Shown: positions 46,301-55,245, counted from the stretch's first letter. The stretch is DNA of 64,000 nt from Tetraselmis striata (GCA_006384855.1 VCJN01000839.1:1-64000); one strand, 5' to 3'. The notes: a model not told the origin generated them from the sequence alone. A program made the numbers and translations.

Positions 46301-49300
46301 CCCGCCGCGACACCCTACTCTGGACCAACGCGCGCGACCCGGACGCCCTGCAGGCCCACTACCATCGCTCGCTCCGTCGCCCGACCAGCGTGGGCGATTT
46401 GATTGCCAAGGGTGGCTTCGCACCGGAGTGGCAGGCTCCCGCCCACCTTCGTCACAGCAAGTTTGGCAAGTTTGTGTCCCGCAAAGGCAGTTTCGCGCAC
46501 CGGATGTATGGGTCCACCCCGGGCAGCAGTATGCTGCTACACAATGGCGTGTATGAGGAAGCACCCACCGACATCAAATGCATTTCTATGGGCTTCGATG
46601 CCAACGCTGTCGACTTCCCTGAGGTGTCCGCCGATCTGCGTCGACGTATCATTGGAGCGTGTGTGGACTCAAACGTGGCGCGCTGGCTGATGGCGGCCAT
46701 CTCCTCCGCGTCCAAGGACGAGAGCGCTCTTCCTAGCATTCACACCTTCCCCCACAAATGGATCTTCGACTCTGGCGCCACCTCACACATGGTGGCGCAG
46801 TACGAGGACTACTCCGACTATAAGACCATACCGCGCCGATGGATCAGCGGCTTGGGCGCCTACCCTGTGGGTACCGGTACAGTCCATATCAGCATGCGAG
46901 CCGTCAACGGCGATACATCCTGCAGCACCCTTCACAACGTTCTTCATGTGCCTGATCTCGCTTCCCGCACCAATGACGAGGTGCTTCGTCTCTTCAGTGC
47001 GAGGCAGGCGCAGGATGCCAATGCAGCTCTTCGGATAGTCATGACAGCGCGCAGCAGCGCCATGCAGATCTCCGATGCCGTAACCATTCCCATCGAGAAT
47101 GACGGGCGCTTATTTATCCTGCACAGTCACGTGCTCCGTCAGGGACGGCGTCAACGTCACGGTAGTCCGGTGGAAGCTGCCACAGCCCTCGCCGCAACAC
47201 CCTCCAGCGCATTACCATCTGACAAAATGTTGTGGCATGCGCGCCTCGGTCACATCCACGAGCGCGCCATGCACCGAGTTACCAATGGGGGACCCGATGC
47301 CAACCTGCGTCATACCAGCCTTCCGTTCTGCAAGTCATGCGCAATCGTCAAATCCACTGTGGCCCCGATGCCGCGCATCTGTCATGAGAAACCAACTGTG
47401 CCATTCTCTCTCGTTGGGAGCGACTTCTGGGAGCTGCGCACTCCTTCGTTGCAAGGCCACACGTACTGCTGTGGGTACGTCGACTACGCGACATCCCTGG
47501 TGTGCTTGTTCTTCTGCAATTCCCGACAATGTGCTACCGCTACTCTGCGTTCATTCAACACCATGGTGGTCAGCTACGGCCATTCCATCGCAGCATTGCG
47601 TCTGGACAACGATACAGCCTTCCGCGGTCAAGCATATGTGTCCGCCTGCGACGCCCTGACCATTCGCCGCACATATGCAGCACCATACAGCCAGTTCCAT
47701 AATGGGCTGATGGAGCGCACCTGGCGCACCCTCAGCCAATGGGCTCGCTGTATGCTGGACTACGCCAGCCTCCAAGACACCTACTGGGAGTTCGCCATGT
47801 CGGTCGCAGCCTACATCTATAACCGCACCTTCCGCCGTGGAGTTCATGGAATTCCACTTCACCTCGTGACTGGCGCCATCCCAGACTTGCGCCACCTCCG
47901 TGTGTTTGGCTGTGATGCCTATGCGCACGTTCCCCGCAGTACCCGGCACAAGGCTGCCCCTTCCGCCCGCCAAGGTGTCTTCGTTGGATACTCCACAGAC
48001 TCGCCGGCATGGCTTGTGTACTTTCCCGCCACGCGCTCTGTTGTGGCCAGTCGATCCGTCACCTTCGATGAAACTGATCGCTCCACGCCCTGCACCCTGG
48101 AGCACCCCGATTCATGGCCGTCTGCAGCCCCTCAGGAGGGGATGACTACAGAGTCAGGAGGGGCCACAGCCGCCAAGACAGGAGGGGCTGTGCCCCGAGC
48201 AATATGCCCTACCTGCTCGGCATCAACTCACTCCGTGGAACTCCCACCAGCATGGAAGCCCACTCGCGTCTGCAACATGACAATACCATCCGATGTCAGC
48301 GAATCCGACAGCTGCAGCGACAGCGACAGCGACAGCAACTCTATCGAGCACCACCGTGTACGCACTCCGCCCCCGCCTCAGCCACCAGCAGCGCCACCAG
48401 CAGAAGGACCAACACCTCAGCCACCTACCCCAGCTATACCTCCCAGCACCCGTCCGCAGCCCCCAGCTCAGACAACCGCACCCCCCGACTCCGCTGCAAA
48501 CCTGAACCGGCCGCAGCGCAGCAGACATGCCCCCGGTGTATACGATCCATCCAATGGCAGCACCGTACCACGAGGGGCCACCTACGCAGCTGTGGTTCAA
48601 GAAGACTTCATCCGCAACATCGACCCGAGTGAATGGGTACTACTAGAGGGCGAAGCACCTGGCGACCCGCTGACCTACACGGAGGCCATGAACTCGTCTC
48701 TGGCTGCCTGGTGGCTGGAGGCAATGCACCAGGAGTACAACTCGCTGGACTCAAGGCGCACGTGGGAGCTGGTGGTCCTGCCCGGTGGACGCAAGGCTGT
48801 CAAGTCCAAGTGGCTGTACAAGACCAAGCACAACTCGGATGGCACAACTGCAAGATACAAGGCTCGCGTGGTAGCTAAGGGGTTCTCACAGGTCGAGGGC
48901 ATCGACTACACCGACACCTTCGCACCCACCGTGAAGTTCACAACCCTGCGAGTCATTTTTTCCATTGCCGCCCACCATCGACTTCACATCGAACAGACCG
49001 ATGTGGACTGCGCGTTCCTGTACGCGGATCTGAGCGAGGAGATATACATGGAGCAGCCCCGCGGCTTTGAGCAGTATGGACCTAATGGCGAGAAGCTGGT
49101 GTGCAGACTAAGGAAAGCCGTTTACGGTCTAAAGCAAGCACCCCACAACTGGCACAAGCTACTCAATGACTACATGACATCACAACACTGTCGACAACTG
49201 CGGACCGATCCTGGTGCCTATGTCTTCCGGAGCAGCGATGGCGGCATTCTGGGCATTATCGCAATCTACGTGGACGACATCATCATTGTCAGCAACTCGC

Positions 49301-50250
49301 GCCCCTGGATCGCCCACTTCAAGCAGGCACTCGGACAGCGCTTTGACATCAAAAAGCTGGGCACCTGCTCATGGCTGTTGGGCATGAAGGTGGAGCATGA
49401 CCTGACAGCCGGCGTGATCAAGATTCATCAGTCCAAGTACATCCACGACATGCTGGAGCGCTTCGGTATGAGTGACTGCACCCCCGCACATATCCCAAGT
49501 ACTGGCAACGACCCGAGGGCGTCAACCGCACTAGATGACAGCGCCACCACCACCTACCGGAGCCTCGTTGGAGCACTGCTGTACGCAGCAGTTGCAACAC
49601 GTCCTGACATCGCGGAGGCCGTCTGCCGCCTATGCCGATTCATGACATCAGCAACTCAGGCACACATGGAAGATGCACGACACTGCCTCCGGTACCTGAA
49701 AGGAACTCATGACCGGGGACTGACTTTCGGAGGAGAATGCGAGTTTCGTCTTCATGGTTACAGCGATGCTAACTTCCCAACAACGTATCCCAGTCAGTGC
49801 AAGTCGACCAGCGGTTATGTATTCTTTCTTGCAGGAGCAGCCGTCAGCTACCTATCCAAGCTTCAGCCATTGGTAGCACTCTCGACAGCAGAGGCAGAAT
49901 ATATAGCGCTTTGTGTCACAGCGCAGGAGGCTATGTTCTTGAGGCAGATGCTATCAGAACTGGGATTCAGGCAGGACGGCGCCACAGCAATCGGAGAGGA
50001 CAACCAGGCATGTATTACAATCGCCACCAACGACGTGACCTCAGCCCGGACCAAGCACCTGGACATCCGACTTCACTTCGTGCGAGATGCACAACGCTCT
50101 AAGAAAATCAAGGTGTACTATGTGCCCACTGCTGACATGCTGGCTGACACCTTCACGAAGCCACTTGCGTCCCGCCAGCAGTTTGAGGCCTTGAACTCGC
50201 GCATCATGAACTACAATATTGTACCTGCAACCAGTGAGGAGGGGTGTTGA
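43363..50250 (+). CDS. Gag-DNA methyltransferase-Pol polyprotein (Ty1/copia)
   Basis: 2,295 aa in one frame, no frameshift. Gag (1-about 300) includes a copia-type UBN2-like region, a coiled coil (about 225-262) and a CCHC zinc knuckle RCYNCNAIGHLARNC (about 277-291). An acidic Ala/Ser/Asp-rich linker (about 300-800) follows. The C5 methyltransferase spans about 808-1113: motif I ILCAGATFGVIDGL, motif IV VATPPCQPFSSAGRN with catalytic Cys908, motif VI YVIENVAGA with Glu950, motif VIII SSRRDTLLWTN, and a motif IX/X-like end (RRIIGACVDSNVARWL). Then come the aspartic protease (FDSGATSHM, Asp1136), the HHCC integrase domain (about 1290-1331), the integrase catalytic triad Asp1354/Asp1415/Glu1451 with D-35-E spacing, reverse transcriptase with YVDD at 1969-1972, and RNase H (STAEAEY, about 2175; TKHLDIRLHF). 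Usual copia polyproteins are about 1,300-1,500 aa. The TGA stop lies inside the first bases of the 3' LTR. Confidence 0.97.
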   Translation: MSLPAKLKLKEAKYLEFQEVNDARLLVIWCISVKRHIRGVPGYRNIFSVNDTTVDDAHHNEAVSFMASLLLDNQAKGIVLKAADRANETASGRAALKALQELRASYLPDERTLLAQLKASLNHGQSTHENLLDFMTRLEDLQIAIKDCGATVSDDDMLVSLLNGMRTEEATIRAVVKGDPTVTTFELAKAKIRTVQDHSISMEQPGAAFAAFAPTGATSYAALQARVTELEAEKKKAEAATRKSEVDELKAMVAAMQSQHNAGGGGSALRFNSQNRRCYNCNAIGHLARNCPKPDKRKTAGEGRPRLAPGSEEPPAKEFGALSFHMALLANATPELPPMPTDAWSVMPTSRRTMIRAAPPPPLSSHNPFGSLIFSDDTAGPDDEPTLLEEREMRDAIAVVSAEEQAIAAAVAAVAEEEAAERAAIADVAAFIAADPAAMTVARTSKATILPNDVAMRRAIITNDPTPWPADWLHSAAHRLGKAPVPMPTVTHVVPASRFNASTSSGMSSDCSRLSDHDLGYDSADDDEAMLVDFQRHWAPAALAARGFAPADDLTLSPVSDDTGCENNSVPGLISDDSISDNDFSQHASTASLCGIPTTQSHTTDSVFPDSDNIPHLAPDSTDDDKAVSIGRRSSSLGARSNPSARALKLHRRAIHATARTFTAWPNASLPGTSPTAPAVMRNIYLDDAVDSFRLVPRDAVSIQNPSTQHVAAPEGVSSSNARLSMTKSARRHRNRRSARRLRKRDPFAIGGTKHFAATTPVVIPSPPPNAIDQLETALAAAEQRCFLGEAAPLPSIRHVRADPAALMPHHPLHVVILCAGATFGVIDGLCAAGHCIATITLVENDAAVRAAGILELNRVRAKWTALISYDAIANAYDRLPTHDVQLLTTDMFAALPRVDLLVATPPCQPFSSAGRNQGMHDQRAKPFYAVCRLVKQLNRAQSGITYVIENVAGAGRFPAICAALGDPVLARAHELGSSSRRDTLLWTNARDPDALQAHYHRSLRRPTSVGDLIAKGGFAPEWQAPAHLRHSKFGKFVSRKGSFAHRMYGSTPGSSMLLHNGVYEEAPTDIKCISMGFDANAVDFPEVSADLRRRIIGACVDSNVARWLMAAISSASKDESALPSIHTFPHKWIFDSGATSHMVAQYEDYSDYKTIPRRWISGLGAYPVGTGTVHISMRAVNGDTSCSTLHNVLHVPDLASRTNDEVLRLFSARQAQDANAALRIVMTARSSAMQISDAVTIPIENDGRLFILHSHVLRQGRRQRHGSPVEAATALAATPSSALPSDKMLWHARLGHIHERAMHRVTNGGPDANLRHTSLPFCKSCAIVKSTVAPMPRICHEKPTVPFSLVGSDFWELRTPSLQGHTYCCGYVDYATSLVCLFFCNSRQCATATLRSFNTMVVSYGHSIAALRLDNDTAFRGQAYVSACDALTIRRTYAAPYSQFHNGLMERTWRTLSQWARCMLDYASLQDTYWEFAMSVAAYIYNRTFRRGVHGIPLHLVTGAIPDLRHLRVFGCDAYAHVPRSTRHKAAPSARQGVFVGYSTDSPAWLVYFPATRSVVASRSVTFDETDRSTPCTLEHPDSWPSAAPQEGMTTESGGATAAKTGGAVPRAICPTCSASTHSVELPPAWKPTRVCNMTIPSDVSESDSCSDSDSDSNSIEHHRVRTPPPPQPPAAPPAEGPTPQPPTPAIPPSTRPQPPAQTTAPPDSAANLNRPQRSRHAPGVYDPSNGSTVPRGATYAAVVQEDFIRNIDPSEWVLLEGEAPGDPLTYTEAMNSSLAAWWLEAMHQEYNSLDSRRTWELVVLPGGRKAVKSKWLYKTKHNSDGTTARYKARVVAKGFSQVEGIDYTDTFAPTVKFTTLRVIFSIAAHHRLHIEQTDVDCAFLYADLSEEIYMEQPRGFEQYGPNGEKLVCRLRKAVYGLKQAPHNWHKLLNDYMTSQHCRQLRTDPGAYVFRSSDGGILGIIAIYVDDIIIVSNSRPWIAHFKQALGQRFDIKKLGTCSWLLGMKVEHDLTAGVIKIHQSKYIHDMLERFGMSDCTPAHIPSTGNDPRASTALDDSATTTYRSLVGALLYAAVATRPDIAEAVCRLCRFMTSATQAHMEDARHCLRYLKGTHDRGLTFGGECEFRLHGYSDANFPTTYPSQCKSTSGYVFFLAGAAVSYLSKLQPLVALSTAEAEYIALCVTAQEAMFLRQMLSELGFRQDGATAIGEDNQACITIATNDVTSARTKHLDIRLHFVRDAQRSKKIKVYYVPTADMLADTFTKPLASRQQFEALNSRIMNYNIVPATSEEGC
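45784..46701 (+). other. C5 cytosine DNA methyltransferase domain inside the polyprotein
   Basis: Domain-level entry for the cargo (residues about 808-1113). Order and spacing of motifs I, IV, VI, VIII and X follow C5 methyltransferases: FAG-like CAG in the SAM site, PCQPFSSAG with the nucleophilic Cys, ENV with the protonating Glu, and RR in place of the QxRxR arginines. All catalytic residues I can identify are present. The domain is compact (about 300 aa), with a short target-recognition region between motifs VIII and IX, closer to bacterial or DNMT2/DNMT3-sized cores than to large MET1-type enzymes. No BAH, PWWP, ADD or UBA part is visible. Expected reaction: methyl transfer from SAM to cytosine C5, probably on element or host DNA; specificity cannot be read from sequence. 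Confidence 0.93.
50236..50244 (+). promoter_or_regulatory. polypurine tract of the copia element
   Basis: GAGGAGGGG directly abuts the 3' LTR; expected primer for plus-strand DNA synthesis. It overlaps the last codons of the polyprotein. Confidence 0.8.
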
Positions 50251-50709
50251 CGAACACTGGTCGAAGCAGGTGATCAACTGGTCCACTGAAGTGTAAGTGA
50301 GCCCATCTGGCTTATAGGCAAATCAGCCTGATGATAATATATTCGTAATAGTGCAGTATAAATTACGGCTACTGCGCAGATGATTGAATGTACTGGTACT
50401 ATCAAGTGACATATACTGGACCTGCAGAGCAAGACAGGTGTGAGGCATGTGAAGACATGCCTCATATAACACTTCATCACACACCCAGATTTCTGACAGG
50501 TGTCCGACTGAACCTGAATAGCCTTTTAGAAATTGGAACCAGATCAAGAAGCATGAGAAATGGACAGATGAGCAGATGGAGCATGCCCCTAGCAAGGGCA
50601 TTCTGCAGATGAGAATATAATGGGACATTTCTCATCATTTGTAATTACAATATTCTGATCCCACAGACTCTGTCCCAACAGCAAGCTAGGAATTCTCCGA
50701 ACATCTAGA
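50245..50709 (+). repeat. 3' LTR of Ty1/copia element
   Basis: 465 bp, same as the 5' LTR apart from one substitution and the 2-bp indel. Its first six bases (TGTTGA) supply the last sense codon and the stop codon of the polyprotein. Confidence 0.95.
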
Positions 50710-50714
50710 GGATG
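50710..50714. repeat. target-site duplication GGATG, right copy
   Basis: Matches 42507-42511. Confidence 0.9.
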
Positions 50715-50934
50715 TACTCTCGGAACGCGGCAATGACGGCCTCCTTGGCGTAGACGACGTTGTCGGCTGTGTAGCCAGCACGGTAGTTGAAGGTAGTGTA
50801 GCAGATCCGCTCGGTGTACGGGGGCGCGGCGATGGGAAACCTGTGCGTCTTCTTCAGAGGGTAAGGGATTTCTGTCTGATTGTCGCGCGGCCAGCATTCG
50901 TCAAAGACAGCCGACAGCACCGCCTTGTCCTTAG
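50710..50934 (-). pseudogene. upstream exon of host gene interrupted by the retrotransposon
   Basis: The minus-strand exon starts after a CTCCTACAG acceptor (boundary 50934/50935). It reads AKDKAVLSAVFDECWPRDNQ, then PLKKTHRFPIAAPPYTERIC and ADNVVYAKEAVIAAFREYI at the element junction. Deleting the element and one GGATG copy joins this directly and in frame to PSPFLSTPLRPS at 42511, which proves the insertion lies within an exon. A further upstream exon is likely (open frame to 50974 and beyond). The family is not recognised. This allele can only give a truncated protein unless the element is spliced out. Confidence 0.7.
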
Positions 50935-50974
50935 CTGTAGGAGCAAACAGCAAAACGCGGCACGGGGCGGTCAA

Positions 50975-52280
50975 CGCCTGTGCAATTCAAATCCTCCACG
51001 CAGTCATGTCAGCCACTCGCCGACTCAGTGTACCTTTCAGGGTGGACTGGAGCCTCCGGCTCGTAGTGAGAGTATGGGATGGACCGTCGGCGGAGGCGTT
51101 CTTAACCGCGCTCTGCGAGTGCGGTATGCGAGTGCGGTCTGCGGGTGCGAGTGTGCGTCAGGCGGGCGCAGCGCTGCTGCTTTATTCAAAAAACATGAAG
51201 TCCGGCGCCGCGCGCCCAGAAGACCTCATCGCGCTCCGATGTTGGCGCACTCCGGCTTGCTGTGTAATCATCGCCTAATGTCCCGTATATATCCCGTATT
51301 TTGCGTTTACATGAGGACAGATTTGACACACAATTGCGACAGAACCGCAAATCGGCCGTAGCTAACCCTTGACGGGGAATGGTCGCGTAATCTGGCGTAC
51401 TCCGCTTCTAAATCGACTGCACGTGTCTACTGCACAAGCCCAAACAGTCAGACAAACGGCTGATTATACGTCAGGGCTGCCGACGGTGGGGTATGTAGTA
51501 GGTCATAACAACATGTGTCGTACTGCCCAACTGCGCGCGATGGATGCAGCCCCGGAAGTGAAGCCACAGCCCGTGGCGAAAGGGGCAGCCCCCGGACCCG
51601 GACCCGACGAGTCGGTGGAGGAAACGTCAGCCCCCGCGCCCGTACCCGGCGAGGTGCTGCACTGCCCGTGGGACAATCGACCTGAGGACGTGTGGGCGAA
51701 CATTCAGGAAAAGGCCGCTAACAGCTGCCCCGTAGTGTTTGGCGCTCTAAAGGAATGGCTCCCTCGAAGGACTGTGAGCCGCGCGTGGTCCAAGGCTTGG
51801 CTGCCCCTCCAAGAGCACACAAGCTTCGAAAAACTTCGGCGGGTTCAAGAGGACACATAGAGTAGGCGACCATACGTGCCTAAGTTCAAACGAGGCGATC
51901 TTGTGACGCCTCATGCTGCCTTGCCCGACCCCCTCCCCCCCTTGCCAAGGTGGGAGCTACTAGTTATCAATAGCGGGGAAAGTACAAGGTAAGTAGCGAG
52001 TAGCAGCACGCAGAAGCGCTGTAATTTTAGGATTGTGTAACAGTCCGGCAAGCCTTACCCTTGTGACTGTCCCAACTGTATCACCTCTCTTTGCAATCCC
52101 TCGTACCCTGCATACTGCCAGCAGGGGCTGTTTAAAAACCGCCGTGGATTCAGATTGCAAAGGGGGCGAGGTTTATTTGGGCGGTGGGTGCGCATGGCAT
52201 CAGCGGAGCCGGGGCGCTGCGCGGCATTGCTGGGCAGCATAAGTTTGATCGATTTCGTTTACAAGCTATACGGAAATTCA
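50975..52280 (+). other. host-gene upstream region and a possible small ORF
   Basis: The promoter side of the interrupted minus-strand gene. A plus frame from ATG 51540 to 51860 encodes about 106 aa (MDAAPEVKPQPVAKGAAPGP, later RPEDVWANIQEKAANSCPVV) with plausible composition but no recognised domain. It could be an exon or part of an old element. Confidence 0.3.
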
Positions 52281-52289
52281 GCTAGCAGT

Positions 52290-52780
52290 TCAGGGTCATT
52301 GTGTTATATGTGCACCACACATACTGCCCCACATCATGTGAGGACATGCCAAACTTGAATAAGTGCTGGCCTGTCACTATGTCCGGATCAGCATAGAAGC
52401 AGCGCAGTTTCTCCCCGATGTGCTTCAGCGAGACAGGGAAGGCGTGATGCCTCTGCAAATGTTTGGCCAAAGGGCGCGTTGCTCTGCCAATCACCAGTGC
52501 CAAGTAAGGGGGGACCCTATTGCCATGCGCTCAACTGCATGCAGTCGGCACACAGCGAGGATAAGGTCCGGCAGCGAAGGGCCGGTGGGGGTCACCTCCA
52601 GGAAGTACTGCAATCCCCCAACATACATATGGTTGTCATGCTGCTCCACCTTGGCACGCCTGTCTCGCAGTACGGCTTGGCTGCCGTATTCATAAGTTGG
52701 CACGCACCCACTGCTCGTCTCATGTATTGTGTCTGCACACCACAGGCATGTCTCGGGCTTCTTATGCACAACCTGCATGT
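52290..52780 (-). pseudogene. minus-strand coding remnant, family unknown
   Basis: Two adjoining frames look coding. QAVLRDRRAKVEQHDNHMYV to AVCRLHAVERMAIGSPL runs from about 52700 to 52495. It is followed in another frame by LVIGRATRPLAKHLQRHHAF, GEKLRCFYADPDIVTGQHL and KFGMSSHDVGQYVW, down to about 52310. The frame change near 52493 could be a small intron or a frameshift. No domain is recognised. Confidence 0.35.
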
Positions 52781-53029
52781 ATGTGTATACCAGAACTCAG
52801 CAAGGCGACACTATGTAAGCAGTTTGGAGTCAGGCGTGGGGGGGGGGGGTGCCTTTATCCAGAAGATGCGCTCCTATCTTGCACTGGTGATACAGGTTGT
52901 ACCTGCGGGGTAGTGCAGCCAGCAACCTCATTAATCATAATCAACGATAATAACATATAAATTTCGACCGCAGATAAGTCTTGAATCGACTCATGTCCGT
53001 CGATTTCACAAACCGCATTTCCATTGCTA

Positions 53030-53422
53030 GCGCGGCCGGGGCAGCGGGGCGCCAACGCGCCGCGGCCGGGGCAGCGGGGCGCCAACGCGCCGCGGCCGGG
53101 GCAGCGGGGCGCCAACGCGCCGCGGCCGGGGCAGCGGGGCGCCAACGCGCCGCGGCCGGGGCAGCGGGGCGCCAACGCGCCGCGGCCGGGGCAGCGGGGC
53201 GCCAACGCGCCGCGGCCGGGGCAGCGGGGCGCCAACGCGCCGCGGCCGGGGCAGCGGGGCGCCAACGCGCCGCGGCCGGGGCAGCGGGGCGCCAACGCGC
53301 CGCGGCCGGGGCAGCGGGGCGCCAACGCGCCGCGGCCGGGGCAGCGGGGCGCCAACGCGCCGCGGCCGGGGCAGCGGGGCGCCAACGCGCCGCGGCCGGG
53401 GCAGCGGGGCGCCAACGCGCAG
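53030..53422. repeat. perfect 30-bp CpG-dense satellite, about 12.7 copies
   Basis: Twelve successive copies of the same 30-bp unit (53041-53400) are identical to the base, with partial units at both ends and degenerate units to about 53453. The unit contains GGCGCC, CCGCGG and CGGCCG palindromes and about seven CpG. With length 30 (a multiple of 3) and no stop codons, it keeps frames open on both strands, which explains the overlapping long ORFs here. Confidence 0.95.
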
Positions 53423-53576
53423 CAGGGTAGCAACGCGCAACAGGGAACGCAGTAGGCGGTACACATATGGTAGCAGAAATTTGCGTATATACCCGGAACA
53501 TGCTGCGTTAAGATTCTGACCTATGACCTGAGTTCAGGTTATGATTAAATGGGGGTAGAGAGGGGGCATGGGTCCG

Positions 53577-53595
53577 GGGGGGGGGGGGGGGGGGG
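53577..53595. repeat. poly-G run
   Basis: About 19 G on the plus strand, C on the minus strand. Confidence 0.85.
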
Positions 53596-53699
53596 TCACT
53601 TGATGTTATGGGGGTCGAGCTCCATTGCATATGCGCGCTTCCATGCCGGCTCAAGCTCCAGTGTGCCAGTTCCTTGACAGTACTTATCCAGCGCCTCTG

Positions 53700-54444
53700 C
53701 GCATGCCGCTCAGTTGGCGGGGGCGGCTGAGGCGCCTTGCTTCACGGCGGCTGACGTCCCGGTACTGAAGTCATACCTCGCAACAGCGTCTCTCGCCGTC
53801 GCTGTCGCTGCGGCTGTCGTCAGAGGGGTTGCCTTCCACAACCCCCGCGACAATGCCTTCGGCGTCGCTATCGGCGTCGAGAAGCTGGCGTAGCTCATGC
53901 CATGTGCACATATGCGCGCGCAAGCATCTAAACGAATGCGCGTGTAGTAAGGATGAAGCACAGCAAATCATCGTTTACACGTGGCCAGTGCGATACCCTC
54001 ACCCCTTAGCGAATATCTAAGGACCCCCCCGAAGCCACCGTCGGTGGGTGCGCAAGGGGCGCACGCCGGAAGGGCGCCAATGGCGCCTTGAGGCAACCTG
54101 CGACTGAAATCGCTCAGCTGCTCTGTCGTAGTCGGGTATAGCGGTTGTATCTTCAACTCAGTTAGCTCTTCCGAGTCGCCATCGTCGTAAATCACCTTCA
54201 TCACCAGCTCCCTATCAGCCGGGTCTGCGTCCTCGTTATCCCATCCCTAGCCGACGACCTGGGTGTTGGATGATACACACGGGTGGCTGTCACATGTCGG
54301 CGGTGGGGCTATATATATGGCAGGTGGAATAGGGGGGGGGGGGGGGGAGGAGACTACCTGGCCGAGAAAGATCCCCCGCGTCCCGAACGTCTTGGTTATA
54401 ATAGCGCCCACGTGAAGTTCGGCATTCATCTCCTGCGCTGCCAT
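53700..54444 (-). CDS. Tudor/agenet-like small protein
   Basis: Exon 54358-54444 begins at an ATG (MAAQEMNAELHVGAIITKTF) and ends at CAG|GTAGTC. An intron with a C-rich run (sense strand) follows, and the next exon starts at 54246 (WDNEDADPADREL, then MKVIYDDGDSEELT). GxxITKTFGTRGIFLGQ plus KVIYDDGDSEELT is the two-strand pattern of Tudor/agenet-like modules (K-x-FG...G-x-V, then V-x-Y-x-DGD-x-E-x-L), which bind modified peptides or nucleic acid and occur in algal genes and in retrotransposon polyproteins. The downstream frame (to 53968) and a further acidic piece (TWHELRQLLDADSDAEG, about 53770-53910) may be later exons. The upstream frame extends to 54774, so the start is uncertain. Confidence 0.5.
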
Positions 54445-55245
54445 GCTTGCTGCCAGGCCACCATCAGATGACACCGAACGCCCCTCCCCTCCGCCGGGTG
54501 CGGGGCTCGCTGATTCGTTTCGGGGAGACGAGAGCGGCGGAGAGGCGGCGGGGGCGATGGCGGCGGCGACGGTATCGATGCACCCGGCGGTTCGCCCCGC
54601 ATTTCGGTCTGACCGGGTCCGGACGGAGCAGAGGGATGACGGCCGTACAGTGCAGCAGCTACCGCAAAGCGCCATCATCACCGGCTGCGACAGGCGCGGC
54701 GGTGGACGGGGGCGACTGGGCGCATGCCCATCTGTGTGTGTCGTAGAACCGAGTCTACGTGGAGCAGGCGCCACACGCGCAGCAGCGCATTTTCTTGGTC
54801 ACCTCTACCCAAGTCCCCTCGGAAGGCGTCTAGCCCTCCTTGCCCTCAGGAATACGGCGCTTGGATTTGCGATGCCCGATGGCACACCACTACTCGGCGC
54901 CGGCGGCTCGCAGCGGCGGGGGTTGGTAGGGGCTAGTCACTGGCGCTCCGACGCTGGCGAGATGCATGGTAGTGAAGTGTCCGTTGCGAGTCGTCACGGA
55001 GCTTGTATTGTGAGGCGTTAAAGTACAGCGTGGCGGGAGTCCCAAAGATTACGGCTAGCCACGCGAGGCGCGATGCAGGCCCAATGTACTACGGGGACGG
55101 CACGACATGGTACTGGTATAAATTACGGAAGGCGGGCCCGCCGGGGACTTCATTGCGACTACCGAGCCTAGCAGAAAAGTGGCGATTACACGGTGTATAC
55201 AGCGATTACAAGCCCATTCCGTGGGAAAATCGCGATTACATGCCA
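54445..55245. other. spacer, no supported gene
   Basis: GC-rich frames open on both strands without recognisable domains. Several GCGATTACA repeats lie at about 55180-55240. Confidence 0.35.

Larger units (their letters stand above)
42512..50709 (+). mobile_element. complete Ty1/copia retrotransposon encoding a DNA cytosine methyltransferase
   Basis: An 8.2-kb element with two near-identical LTRs, a 384-bp leader (42979-43362), one uninterrupted ORF (43363-50250), a purine tract before the 3' LTR and a 5-bp target duplication. The order protease, integrase, reverse transcriptase, RNase H assigns it to Ty1/copia (Pseudoviridae type). Its unusual cargo is a C5-DNA methyltransferase domain between Gag and protease. 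Intact coding capacity and almost identical LTRs indicate very recent insertion. It lies in opposite orientation to a host gene whose exon it splits. Confidence 0.96.

Noticed and set aside
45558-46739. Antisense ORFs across the methyltransferase domain
   Set aside because: Shadows of the long, motif-rich plus frame.
43363-50250. Methyltransferase as a host gene fused by assembly error
   Set aside because: The frame is uninterrupted from Gag to RNase H, both LTRs and the target duplication bracket it, and no repeat or junction-like change is visible at the domain edges.
53030-53422. CRISPR-like array of 30-bp direct repeats
   Set aside because: Units are directly contiguous without spacers; it is a minisatellite in a eukaryotic context.
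52855-53501. Long overlapping ORFs on both strands over the 30-bp satellite
   Set aside because: A 30-bp unit without stop codons keeps frames open by construction; there is no flanking coding evidence.
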